Source of the DNA: Dipteris shenzhenensis
Lineage: Eukaryota; Polypodiophyta; Polypodiopsida; Gleicheniales
Length of the DNA: 64,000 nucleotides
Strand: one strand, 5' to 3'
NCBI GenBank assembly: GCA_047967505.1
Contig: CM106540.1
Shown here in pieces: positions 36,311-48,200 of the stretch. Each line of letters begins with the position of its first letter. Positions within the stretch are counted from its first letter, which is position 1. Both the position numbers and the translations under genes were made by a program. The notes beneath the pieces are model-generated. The model worked only from the letters and a program-made list of their open reading frames with translations, was not told where the DNA came from and did not search any database.

Positions 36311-37369
36311 TATGCATACGAATATCTTATAACTCTCCCTGCTCTCCCTCTCTCTAAATATATGCAGTTTATTGCAAAAAATTTAGCACCTTGAATATCT
36401 TATAGCTCTCCATGCTCTCCCTACTCTTTAGGGGAAAAATGGGGTCTCAAAAGGGTCTCCAATTAGGGTTTTCTAATTATAAGGGACTATAGAGGGATTT
36501 GAGGTGTACCAATGAGAGTGCTCCTTCGAGTAGGCAATGGTATGTTGACGTGGAGGGATGGCAAGCATGCAAAGAGCCCCTATTGGCTGTTATTCATACA
36601 TTGGGGACTACCCAAACCATCCTCCTCCCTTCTTAACCCATGCTTGACCCTCCTCCCATGTGCACCTACCCCAGATCAGCCCCAAATCTCATTGAAAGCT
36701 CTATGGGACCGTTTGGGAAAATTTCTCTTCTCATTTGGTGTATAGTAGGTCTACTAGGATTTTTCTCGTCTCCTCTGCTCTAGTCCAATTATCCTCTCCC
36801 TCTGTGGTTGGCCCTTTTGGACGAATTTCTTTTGTACTCTTGCCTACTTTAGGTCTGCCCTCTGTTTCTCTTCTCCTCTACTCTAGTCTAGCTATTCTCT
36901 CCCTCCATTTTTCAAAATTTGGGTTGCAACACCTTCCACATCTGGTCTGCTCTCTCCTACTCTTCACCCTCTTTCTCTACCTTCTCCTGCTCTGTCCACT
37001 CATGTTGTACCTCTGCCTGCTCTTTCCTCTCCTGATCTCCTCTACTTTCTCTATGCACTCTTTCTCTACCCTCTTCTATAGGTGCTATTTCTCCTCCAAT
37101 CATTGCTTTGTCCCCTCATGCTCTGCTCTCTCCTACAGTAACTCTTTTCCCTCCTATAGGCACTTTCCTCCTCTTGATTTTCCCTCTAATATAGGATACA
37201 ACTACTCTTTTCTCTCCTATAGCTACTCTTTCCCCAATAGGCATGGTCAAGAATCGGGGGTTGGCCGAGGAATTAAATCGATGGGAAATAATTTGGGAAT
37301 TGAAAAATATTAAAATGTTTTTTTAATATTAAAAATCTCTATGAAGTTTGGGAATTTGGTTCGGATGAC
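36311..37369. other. CT-rich unassigned sequence
   Basis: 36740-37230 is pyrimidine-rich with repeated tctcctatag and ctctttctctac segments. The 192-codon plus-strand frame across it is Leu/Ser/Phe-rich by composition and is not called. ggggtctcaaaagggtctcc at about 36437 recurs near 61409. Confidence 0.5.
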
Positions 37370-37855
37370 CGGCTAATGCCATACCCCAAGGTAATTTGGA
37401 TAGTACTCTATGGTACTTTGAGTTTCATAAGGTACTTCAAAAGATACAATATTGAACTTTTATTTAACATACCTTGGGGTACTTTGACTTTGACGTATGT
37501 TGGGTTACTTTGATTCTATAAGGTACTTCAAAAGGTACAATCTAGTACCTTGAAGAGGTACTAAGATGTTATTTGTAGATTAACATAGGGGACTTTTTGG
37601 GGTACCACAAGGGGAGCCTTGGGGATACCACAAGGGACTTTTTGGGGTACCGTAAGGGAGTCTCTAGGGTTACCATGATGGAATTTTTGAGATATCGTAT
37701 GGAATTATTAAGGTACCATAAGAAACGTTTGGGGGTACCACAAGGGACCTTTTGGGATATCTAAGGTACTTTTGGTATCCCATAAGGAGCATTTTGGGAT
37801 ACCATAAGAGATCTTTTAGGGTACCATAATATAATTTTTTGGATACCATAAGGTT
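37370..37855. repeat. GGTACC minisatellite
   Basis: Degenerate units of about 25-30 bp built on ttttggggtaccacaaggga. Many units contain ggtacc or a one-base variant. Confidence 0.8.
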
Positions 37856-39430
37856 CATGCAAAGATCGTGCCCATCGGAGTTGTGCAAGCAAGGCACCCC
37901 AAAGTGTGTTTTTTAATCCTTGTGCATGATGGGTGGTGAAAAACATAGTATAATGCATCCCTGACCATGCAAACCATATCCAATGGACACGATACTTTGT
38001 ACGTGCATTAAGGTAGTTAACATGGAGGTGAGTGCAAAGTATGATTCCCATCAAAGACTCACACTTTTTAATAATGCACACAAAAGCATGTTTTTTCCCC
38101 TTGTGCATGATGGGTGGTGAAAAACACAGTATACTATGTTATTGCCCATACAAACCATATCTAATGGTCACCATACTTTTCATGAGTCTTAGGATAGGTT
38201 GACATGGAGATGTGTGAAAAATATCATTCTCATCAAAGACTTTCATGTTAAAATAAGCAACCCTGAATCGTGTTTTTTGACCGTTGTGCATGATGAGTGC
38301 TAAAAAATATGCTATAATATGTCCTCGGCTATGTAAACCATATATGACAGGCACGATACTTTTCATGGTCCTTAAATCATTTGACATGGAGGCACATGCA
38401 AAGTATCATGATTATCAGATATTTTCAAGTTTGAATAAGGAACTCCAAGAGCATTTTTTAACTCTTATGCATGACGAGTGGGAAAAACATGGTTTAATGC
38501 ATCCTTGAGCATGCAAATGATATTCAATATGCATGATATTTTGCATTGGAGTTTAAGTGGGTGCAATTTTGTGGCATGTAAACAGTATCATGTCCATCAG
38601 AGACTTGCATATTCGAATATTGCACTGCAAAATGTGTTTTTTGATCCTTGTGCATGATGGGTGGTGGATATCTGATGGCCATGAAATTTTGTACAGGCCT
38701 TAATTTCAATGACATGGAGGTGCATGCAAAGTATTGTTCCCATCAAAGACTTGCATGTTTGAATAAGGCACCCTAAAGCATGTTTTTTGACCCTTGTGCA
38801 TGACAAGTGGTGAAAACCATGGTATAATGCATCCTCGACCATGCAAATCATATCCGATGGGAAAAATACTTTTAAAGTATCTTAATGTGGGTGAAATTGA
38901 GACATTTGCAAAGTATTGTGCCCATCGATGACTCGCATGCTTGAATAAAGCACCCTGACTCGTACTTTTTTACCATTTTGTAGACGGATGCTAAATCATG
39001 GTATAATGCATCTCGGACCATGCAAACCATATATAATGGACATGATATTATGAATGGCCCTTATGGTAGATGAAATAGAGTCATTGTAGAGTATCGTGTC
39101 CATCAGAGACTTGCATCTTAGAATAAGTAACCTCAAAGCTGACCCTTATGCATGATACTTGGTATAAAACATGGTATTTTCCCATACCATGCAAACCATA
39201 TCTGATTGGCATGATAATTTGTAAGTGCTATAGGGTAGGTGACATGGAGGTAGGTGTAAAGTATCGTGTCCATCAGAGACTTGCACATTTTAATAAGCCA
39301 CATCGAAGCATGTTTTTTGACTCTTGTGTATGATGGCTCATGAAAAACATGGTATAGTGCATCCCTGACCATGCAAACCATATCGAATGGGAATGATAGC
39401 TTTCATGGGCCTTAAGGTGGGTGCCTTGGG
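37856..39430. repeat. ~180-bp satellite, array C
   Basis: Nine anchors of the tgtgcatgatgggtggtga type lie at about 37921, 38102, 38285, 38466, 38650, 38796, 38979, 39147 and 39325, mostly 181-184 bp apart, with one shorter unit. Units carry cacgatactttgcac-type and gtgcaaagtatcgtgccc-type blocks that are reverse complements. Same family and orientation as arrays A and B. Confidence 0.85.
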
Positions 39431-39455
39431 GGGTTTACCTCCAAAGATTTTATTG

Positions 39456-39650
39456 TACCATGTGCACTCAAAAGGAGGGGTATTTTTATCCCAATTTGGA
39501 AGAAAATTTAACAGAATTACAGTAACAGGAGGGGCTTTTTAATTCAAATTTAGAAAAAAGACGTTAGTTCATAAGTAATGTGGGGTGGTTTTATTGGGAA
39601 AAACATTTTAGTTGAAGGGTTTTCTAATACCCCTTGAACGCATGTGATAC
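39456..39650. mobile_element. MITE copy 2 (~195 bp)
   Basis: Left end taccatgtgcactcaaaagg; the right end read in reverse is ggtatcacatgcgttcaagg. These match the termini of the MITE at 12478-12682, with the same internal accccttgaacgcatgtg edge. It has inserted at the edge of satellite array C. Confidence 0.6.
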
Positions 39651-39674
39651 CTAGGATTTCTTAGTAGTGCATCC

Positions 39675-41045
39675 GCCAAGGTGTTTTTGCATTTCTACAT
39701 TTTTGTTTCCTCATTTTTGCATTTTGGTTTTTGCATTTCAACATTTTTGCATCTCGATTTTTGCTTAAGCATTTTTGAATTTCTGCATTTTTGTTTTCAA
39801 AATTTTAAATTTATGCATCTCTATTTTTGCATTTCCATTTCTGCATTTCTATTTTTGCATTTTCGTTTCCGTATTTCCACATCTACATTTTTGCATTTCT
39901 ACATGTTCGTTTTAGCATTTCTGCATTTTTGCATCTCCATTTTGGCATTTCCACTTAATCATTTTTGCATTTTCGTATTCGTAGTCTGCATCTCCTCCGC
40001 ATTTTTTCATTTTTCGCATTTCCATTTTTGCATTTCTACATTTTTGTTTTTGCATTTTTTGGATTTTTGCATCTCCATTTCCATTTCCACATCCGCATTT
40101 CCATTTTCACATTTTTGTTTTTGTATTTCTGCATCTCCTTTTTCACATTTCCATCTTCGCATTTTCATTTCTGCGTTAACATTTTCACATTTTTTGCATT
40201 TCTATTTCCGCATTTTTGCTTAAGCATTTTCACATTTCTACAATTTTCATTTTTCATTTTCGCATTTTTCGTTTCCACATTTCCCTATCTTTTGCATTTC
40301 TGTTTTCGCATTTTTGCATCTTCATTTTCGTATTTCCATTTTCACATTTCCGTTTCTGCATTCCCACATATCTATTTCTGCATTTCTACATTTTTATTTT
40401 TGCATTTTGACATTTTTGCATCTCCATTTCCATATTTTTGTATCTCCATTTCCACATTTTCGCATCTCTACTTTTGCATTTCCATTTCCACATTTCCATT
40501 TTTGCATTTTGACATATCCTTTTCTGTATTCTATTTCCATATTTTTTTATTTTTTGCATATTTGTTTCCGTATTTCTGCATCTCCTTTTTCGCATTTTTG
40601 CATCTCCATTTTCGCATTTCCATTTCCACATTTTCATTTTCGCATTTTCGTATTTCCGCATTTTTGCATCTCCATTTTTGCATTTCCATTTTCGCATTTC
40701 TGCATTTTTGCTTTTGCATTTTCGGATATTTGTTTTTGTATTTCTACATTTCCTTTTTTGCATTTTTGCATTTTCGCATCTCCATTTTTGCATTTTTGCA
40801 TTTTTGCATTTCGCATCTCTATCTTTGCATTTTCATTTTTTCATTTCCACATTTTTGTTTTCACATTCTGCATCTCTATTTTTGCATTTCCGTATTTCTG
40901 TTTTTGCATTTTCGGATATCCATTTCTGCATTCATTTTTTGCATTTCTACATTTTTGCATCTCCATTTTCGCATTTTCTCATCTCCATTTTTGTATCTCT
41001 ATTTTTGCATTTCCATTTTCGCATTTCTACTTTTCGCATATTCAT
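39675..41045. repeat. 1.4-kb hexamer-based array (TTTTGCA / TTTCCA type)
   Basis: Built almost wholly from six-base steps such as tttgca, tttcca, tttcta and atctcc with frequent substitutions. Because the period is a multiple of three and stop codons are rare, both strands show long open frames (up to 363 codons, Phe/His/Ile-rich). I treat those as artefacts. Confidence 0.85.
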
Positions 41046-42102
41046 GGACACCTTAGCTTGCAACCACCCTAAAGTCCCATGTTCAAGTTAGCAGGTTTTA
41101 AGGTTTTCTTTGATCTGATAAGAGATAGCATTTTTTAAGAATTAATTTGGGATTTTTGGAATGAAATACTATTTAAACGTTTTTTTAAATTAAAAACTAT
41201 CCCATATCTAAAACAAATATTTGTCCTTTTCATTATTAACAACTTTTCCTTGCAAGATTATTTCATTCCATTACCCATTGCATCTCAATTCCGATTATGT
41301 AAGAAATTATGCATTTTCTCATGAACATCAAATAATGAGAAATATCATAACACTTGGATACCCTATAATGAGAATATAGGTTCATAGTATCAAAGCATTG
41401 CTATATTTTAATACATGAGCTTGCTGATGCGATATTTTATAAGAAAAACTCCCTCATAAACTAACTAAGAAAAAATACAATTATTATGGCTAACCAAATA
41501 GAAGGATTTATTTGAAATATTGAATCAATTTACAAGCTCCTCGCAAAGTACTTAGACTTTTTAGTTCTTTAGCTTGGTGACATTACGTATAATTATGTTC
41601 TTTAGAATATCACAAGTTTGAACAAAAAATTAAAGGGGAGTCGAGCAGTAGGACACGTTGTGGTCTTCCATCACATGGTTTCCTTTAGTGCATTTGTATC
41701 CAATTGGCAAATGATGAAATAAACTCTATCCTTGGCTACCGAAGTGGAGAGCCTTAATGATATTTGTATTAGGAACTTACTCGAGGATTTCAAAAGGCTC
41801 TATTTTTAATGCAATATAAGAAATGTCTCTTTGGATTATAGAGTAGTGAATACACCACCTCCAAGTTTGTTGTGTAGATAGGTGAATCTTTTATATGCAA
41901 ACTTGTCCCTTTTCCTGCATTTATATCCAAAGTAATTACAAAACTATTACCCCCTCAACTTGTGATTGATTTTTAAGGGCCTTCTACATTGAATTTTAAC
42001 ATTTAGGCAAAATAGAGTCATAGAGATAAATTTCATAGAGCTACTCATGCTCTCAATTTTTAACCCAAAAGCTTTGCAATCGAAGTTATAGTGCAAAAGT
42101 TA
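41046..42102. other. Unassigned AT-rich sequence
   Basis: No repeat, domain or long frame recognised. Confidence 0.6.
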
Positions 42103-42340
42103 CACAACAAGATAAAGCAACTATAGGCATGCTTAATAGACGCGCAAAATAATAGGCGCATCTATAGGCACAAATAGAATAGTGAAAATATAGGCGTGTC
42201 TATTAGTGTGTCTAATAGCACAGTTATTAACGCGTCTAATAGCACATCTACATTGATATTTAGATGTGTATTTTAGATGCATTTATAAATGCGCAGTAGA
42301 GAATAGAGAGTAAAATTTTGCTACAGTCTGATAAATGTGC
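42103..42340. mobile_element. CACTA-type terminus, copy C
   Basis: cacaacaagataaagcaact at 42103, preceded by TTA, followed by the same subterminal gcgcatctataggcac / gtctaatagcac repeats as copies A and B. A shared gagaatagagagtaaaattt block leads into tgataaatgtgcatcc. After about 42345 it diverges from the transposase-bearing copies. No matching right end was found. Confidence 0.75.
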
Positions 42341-42834
42341 ATCCTTTTAGTGACATGTATATTGGCCCATGAAACATTTGATTCGGTCTCTATTTCCAGA
42401 TATATTTTGCCTACATCAATGTGCGTCCCATTGGCCACATTATCACGTGATGTGTTTGTGCATGCAAAAGTAGTGCCAAGCCTTGTTCCTCGAAGACGCC
42501 CTTTCTTCTTTTTCGTAGCTATTTCTTCCCTAAGCCTTGTAGGCAGTCTCTGCCTATCAAGATAGGTGCATTTCCCTATTGACTTGAGATTACTGCCAAA
42601 GAAGTGATCTCGGATACATGGGGCTCCACCACTCTGCACTTTATAGTATTTGCACACTTGGTCGTAATACTTGCCATTTAAGTTATCGACAAATTGCCAC
42701 TTAGCACCAGACAACTTTTTGCTTTGCGTTTTTTGACTAGGATTAGACTCCGTAGCCGTTGCTTGTGGTCTAGAGCCTTGTGACGAGCATGGTCGATTGA
42801 TTTGCACTAAACTAGAATATGTACCATCTTCCAT
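42283..42834 (-). CDS. BED-finger-like ORF next to a CACTA terminus
   Basis: An uninterrupted 183-codon frame from an ATG at 42834. Residues about 45-95 read KWQFVDNLNGKYYDQVCKYY, then KVQSGGAPCIRDHFFG, then KCTYL. This fits the W...C..C...GG...I..H...C layout of BED zinc fingers at the N-terminus of plant hAT transposases, with the second Cys changed to Tyr. A Lys/Arg-rich stretch (TKKKKGRLRGTRLG) follows, and the C-terminus runs into the CACTA-type subterminal zone. No DDE catalytic domain is present. It may be a DNA-binding accessory protein of a chimeric element or a hAT exon captured between CACTA ends. A similar finger occurs at about 53190-53080. Confidence 0.5.
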   Translation of the reverse strand: MEDGTYSSLVQINRPCSSQGSRPQATATESNPSQKTQSKKLSGAKWQFVDNLNGKYYDQVCKYYKVQSGGAPCIRDHFFGSNLKSIGKCTYLDRQRLPTRLREEIATKKKKGRLRGTRLGTTFACTNTSRDNVANGTHIDVGKIYLEIETESNVSWANIHVTKRMHIYQTVAKFYSLFSTAHL

Positions 42835-43310
42835 TGACTCCTTTATTTACATCAACCTTTATCACATAATTTTCTATAAACACATTTAAGCAATTAACTC
42901 ATATTTCATAGAGTTTACAGTTTGAACATGCAACAATGAAATACTAAACTAACATTTTATAAAACCAATAGGCAATAGCACTTACATATACTCTAAATAA
43001 TTAAAACATTGCAAAATTTAAAAACATAAGCTTTTGCATACTTGAGACCTAGTAGTAGTCAATAATCTTCTCTCTAGAGTTACGAATGTATAATTTGAAA
43101 GCCTCTCTATTGTCTTCAAATGTGGTCCTATATAAAAATCATTATTGAAAAATACATGCACGCAGACTGCAACACAAGCCTAACAATACAAGATACACAT
43201 GATTCAAAAAATAATAACACAATAGTGAGCTTTTCTTTAGGACATATACTACCTAGAATAGGACACAATGCCGAGAATTCAACCACACAATAAAACAAAA
43301 ATGCAACTAA
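42835..43310. other. Unassigned AT-rich sequence
   Basis: Nothing recognised; upstream of the BED-like ORF on the minus strand. Confidence 0.5.
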
Positions 43311-43725
43311 GACGAATGGCCTCCTTAGGGATTAGTTCTACCCAACTCACTATAGGACAACTAACCCAAGATTCATCCACTGCACAATACCTATGTCAGA
43401 AATGTCACACGAGGACTACTACTGCCCAATAATAGGGCTAGTAGCCCACAATACACAACAAATAGCATACAATCACAAGCAACACGTGAGAATAGATATT
43501 AGGACTACTCTTGCCCAAAGAAGGACAAATGGCCCAAATACCTAAACACAAACTCTACAATTAAACAACTGAGTGTCAAAGGTCCTTGTAATGATACATA
43601 TCATGGACTACCCTTGCCCAACAAAGGACAAATAGCCCAAGCTACATCTCATCAACACTCTAAAGAAATGTATGTATCAAGGACCAACACAGCCTAAGGG
43701 TAGGACAAATGGCCCAATGAACAAA
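43311..43725. repeat. Five ~90-bp repeats with hairpin cores
   Basis: Cores of the ggactactcttgcccaac...aggacaaatagcccaa type begin near 43329, 43413, 43503, 43604 and 43680. Outer and inner arms pair within each copy (TTAGTT/AACTAA in the first, CTACTA/TAGTAG with GCCC/GGGC in the second, TTGCCC/GGACAA in the fourth), although the letters differ. Confidence 0.65.
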
Positions 43726-43919
43726 TCATTTCAGATCTTAGTTCTAAGAATAGTGAACAACCAAGCCTTAGCAAGGGTGTGCTACCCAAGGAGCTATCTC
43801 TACATGCTTCTCCAAATTTGGGGACTATATTATGTATTAAGAAAGCCCATCGGGATTGTCATCTCTTAGTGGAGCCCATTGAGCTATTGCTATAGCCAGC
43901 TAGGAATAAAATTGCCCGA

Positions 43920-44012
43920 CGGGATACTTGAATATCCTGTCAGGAAAATGGATTATCCCATCGGGGCCCAACGGGATAATCCATTTTCCTGATGGGATAA
44001 TTAAATAGCCAG
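43920..44012. repeat. Long hairpin with a perfect 19-bp stem
   Basis: caggaaaatggattatccc (43941-43959) is exactly complementary to gggataatccattttcctg (43973-43991) around a 13-base spacer. Imperfect pairing extends outward to about 38 bp per arm. Neighbouring cccgacgggata-like words recur. Confidence 0.9.
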
Positions 44013-45291
44013 TTTACTAGTTTATCTTTGACTAGTTACGATAATACACACATTATTAACGTGAGTTTACAATGCAAGTACGCAACATTAATAACATGTT
44101 CACGTTTATGATATATGTTAACGTAATCCCTGGGTTTGACTAAACCTCACGACCACTTCAACATGGTTAAGCTAGCTGCCACAACAATAGACACATAGAA
44201 TACCATGTCATCATGGTGACATGACCATTTCAGCTTAACATCTTGCCACATCATCATGACACATGGTAGTGCCATGTTAGTAGCACTGTCAGCATGCCCC
44301 TGTCATGAACATAGTGCCACATAGGCACAATTGTATTCTACATGTGAACACATAGTTCCATGTCATCACTACCACATCACCACATGCCACATCATCAAAT
44401 TGGACCCTTCCTTGGACTGTGTGGTGCAAATTACAAACACCAATAGCTTTTGATACAAATGGAATTTTGACGTGAACCAAAAATTAAAAACGATCAACAG
44501 ATCATGCTCTGAGCAACTTACATATGCATTTTGCATTATCCACAGGTTAGCATCATCCAATCCTCATCATCAAAACCACCTCTAGATCCATTGCAGTCAC
44601 CCATCACATAAAATGAATCAAGATAAAATTCTTTTATTGCATTTTGTGCTTTGATGTGTAGTCTAGCTAGCATAGCCATAGATGAGATTAAACTCCACTA
44701 ATCGAATTAAGCCATTGTTATATCACTCGATTAGTTTCCACAGGTGTCAGTCCATTTGGTTCTATCATCGGTATACACATTCCAACATCTGACAATAGTT
44801 TAGTACTCTTGGCATTTCATAGTTCATCACTCTTTATGACACTTGGTAGTCATCTTCCTCTTGAATTCAGGATTGTTGCATACATCTTGCAGACACATAG
44901 TGCCACCCATGTAAAGTCACTCATTGTTGACTATTTTTTGGCATTGGTTCCTGCACACATATTTTAGCCAAGTGTATAGCCTCTTGCTGACACAACGTTG
45001 TCATCTTCAGTTTACTGGATTGATCTTTGGCAGACCCACATTCTTACATCACATGACTTGGTTTAGAGTTTGATAGATTTGGCATAAGCCCCTAGTGGCA
45101 GCTCGAGCATATGACCCTAGTGGTAGCTCTCACATAGTGTTTCTCATGGGTAGACACTCCCACCGGTACCCTCAAGAGATACACTATTATAATAAACACT
45201 ATATATGATGTGCATTCAAGGGAATGCATTAAAAAACCCCTTATTTGTAAGTTTTTCATGCATAAAAAAACCACTTTCCTACAAAAACTTA
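44013..45291. other. Unassigned sequence
   Basis: Short near-palindromic words (atgtcatcatggtgacat near 44206) and a ~26-bp ccctagtggcagctcgagca-type duplication near 45090-45130. No coding domain. Confidence 0.5.
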
Positions 45292-48200
45292 CACAACAAG
45301 ACAAAGCAACTATAGACGTGCTTGATAGATGCGCAAAATAGCGGGCGCATCTATAGGCACAACTAGAATAACAAAAATATGGACGCATCTATGAGCACCT
45401 TTATTAGCGCATCTAATAGCGTGTCTATTAGTGCATCTCATAGTGCATCTGTACTGTGACTTAGACACGGATTTAGCCGCCTTTATAAATGTAGAACAGA
45501 GAATACAGAAAGTGATATTTTGGTGCATGCTGATAAATGTGCATCATTGCTTTCCAAACATTGCCCATGATTACCAAAGCATATAATTTTAATAAAAATA
45601 TCAATGCTTTTTGGCAAACCCACATATACAAAAATTAAGTGAGGTGAGGAGAATGAGACAATATGTAAAATAGTTTTGCGAATATCAATGATGGGCTACG
45701 GTTTGATCTCATCCTCAATCAGATCAACCCTTGCCAAACTATCTACTTCAAAATACAAACCAATGTTTAGATATACAAATACATTCAACCCACTACTACT
45801 TTTGCTACTCATGTGCTCATTGAAATGAGCATCACCAATAGTAGGCTCGTCCTCATGGGTAATGGCCTCAATATCTGTATCTCCTATCTCATGATCATCC
45901 TCCTATCTTGGATTATGCCACAATAATCATCCATGGCTTCATTGGCTCCCTCAAAGCTAGCAATGATCCCACAATCTTAAGTGTTTCTTTTATCATTAAT
46001 CCGTTGTGTCTAAAAATGCTTGCCCTCATACCATATAGCATTGAACATAGTACACTACACCAAGACAAACTCAATTAAATAACCAATCTAAATTGTTGAA
46101 AGCTCCTAACTTATGCATAACATTCTATATATCAACCTTGCTCATGCATCCTCTAGCATACTCCCATTCTTTCAGTGTGATATGCATCCCCTCATCTCTC
46201 TTTACTCTCTCCATTTCATCAAGTAGCCAATCCACATGAATATCCTTTGGAAGTTCTCTTAGATGTTGAGGGTATGGCACACGAGATCCATGGTATGTAC
46301 GAAAGAGAACCCTTTCTCCTTGTCTTCTTGCCTTTGCATCCTCGTATCTTGTCACCCATCTTTTCATCACATCACTTTTAAGCATGCAATCAAGGTTGAT
46401 ATTATTAAGAAACTCTATGTCTATTACTTTGCTCCATCCTTTTGCTTGAAGTACAATAGAGGTCAACCTTAGGTCTTCATCATCTCTCCATAGTCGTGGG
46501 AGAGAGCTATCCACATCAACAAGAAACTTAGAAATATATACAAGTGACTATTGTACCAACCAACCCTCAGCCATGCTACCTTTGGGCCTTGCATTTTGCC
46601 TCACAAAACCCTTCAAGTTCTTCATGAAGTGCTCAAGGAAGAACAACCATCGTGCATGTATACTGCCACATATAGCAATCTCATCCACCAAATGCACTAT
46701 GAGATGTAGTTGGCTTGTGAGAATAGAACGTGGAAAGGTCTCCTCCACTAAAGAAACCACCTCCACTGACATAACTCGAGCATTCTCAAGCATGGTGGGA
46801 TCTTTTTCTTTTTGAGGTCACATACCTAGAAAGGAAAAAGTACACCATATTAGCAATATGAAAACCTTGCATGGAGCATTGATACGCTTCACATTTTGTA
46901 TCCTGTAAAGTACCTCACAAGCTCGCCCATCTTGTAAATACAATCCTTCATGTCCTTTAATGCACTATGAGAAATTCTAGTAGGTAGTATGAACTAAACA
47001 CACAAGGAATGGTTGATTAGTTGCTTCTAATTCACTCACAAATTTGGAAGGAAAAACAGATTATGCACATAAAATACTTACTTGGAGCATCTTGTGCCAA
47101 TCATGAGATTTCAAGCCATATAATTGCTCTACACCTCTTTTCTTGCTCTTTCTGAAGGCCCCCTTTAAACACCTCATGCATCCAATGGGAGTACGAATTG
47201 TAGTGATAGCTCACTTCACCACCACCATCTCTAGCTTTGATAATCTCCACGGTGCATGGAGTAAAGAGACACACCCATTTGGCCTCTCTTGTGGCCAAGC
47301 TTCATGCATCCTCCCTATGGTACATAGATCATCCCTTATGCCTATGGAATCTCGTGTCCCATTCAAATGTTCCCAAATGGTATATGCCACATTCTTGAAG
47401 ATATGCATGAATAAGCAGGTGATTGATCTTGATGTGGGACCAATATGGTAGTTGATAAAAGATGGAGTATCTAAACAAAAGATGGGGTTAGCGCACAATC
47501 TTTATTTCCATTCAATATAGCACACAATAGTTACAAACCCTTACTGGCTCATGCCAAGTGGTGGAGGATTCGTGGAACTATCCCAAATTCTCATCCAATC
47601 TCTTGCAGTGAGTGACTGTGGGGGGACTTCATTCCAAGGGGCAACATATCTAAAATGATCAGGTGGGAGAAATCGATGGTGATTCTCATAGATGACCTTA
47701 TTCAATGCATTTTACCATGAGGAAACTAGCAAAGGACCACAAACAAGACATGCATGGTAACCCGATGTAGTGAGATCTAAACAATAGATGTAATTAAGAG
47801 TTCAAGGTGGGTTCAGGGTGCCACATAGATTGCCTACTCATAATTAAAAGTTCAATGCTTATCTGAACACTCGCCAAAGCCTAGGAAGGTCCACATCAAG
47901 ACTACTTTGCAGTTGAAGTCTTGTGATAAGGGAGGCCTCACATCATGCACCTCAATACCTCTATAAAGTATCTCTAGCTCATCAATCAAAGGTTCCAGAT
48001 AAACGTCAAGATTTTTGACTTTATGTTTCCTTGGCATTAGAAGGGATAACATAACATGTCCTTTCTTAATCGCCATAGAGGGTGGAAGATTATAATTCAC
48101 CAATATCACTGGCCATACAGTGTAAGAGGTGCTTTTGAGACCAAATGGGTTCACACCATCCATACCCAATCCAAGTCTCAAGTTCCTAGGTTCTTCCTTC

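Noticed and set aside
36735-37313. 192-codon plus-strand frame
   Set aside because: Leu/Ser/Phe-rich translation of a pyrimidine-rich tract with internal tctcctatag repeats; no domain.
39675-41072. Long overlapping frames (363, 252, 180, 137 codons plus, 135 codons minus)
   Set aside because: They are produced by a six-base repeat with few stop codons, have no start context or domain, and overlap in several frames on both strands.
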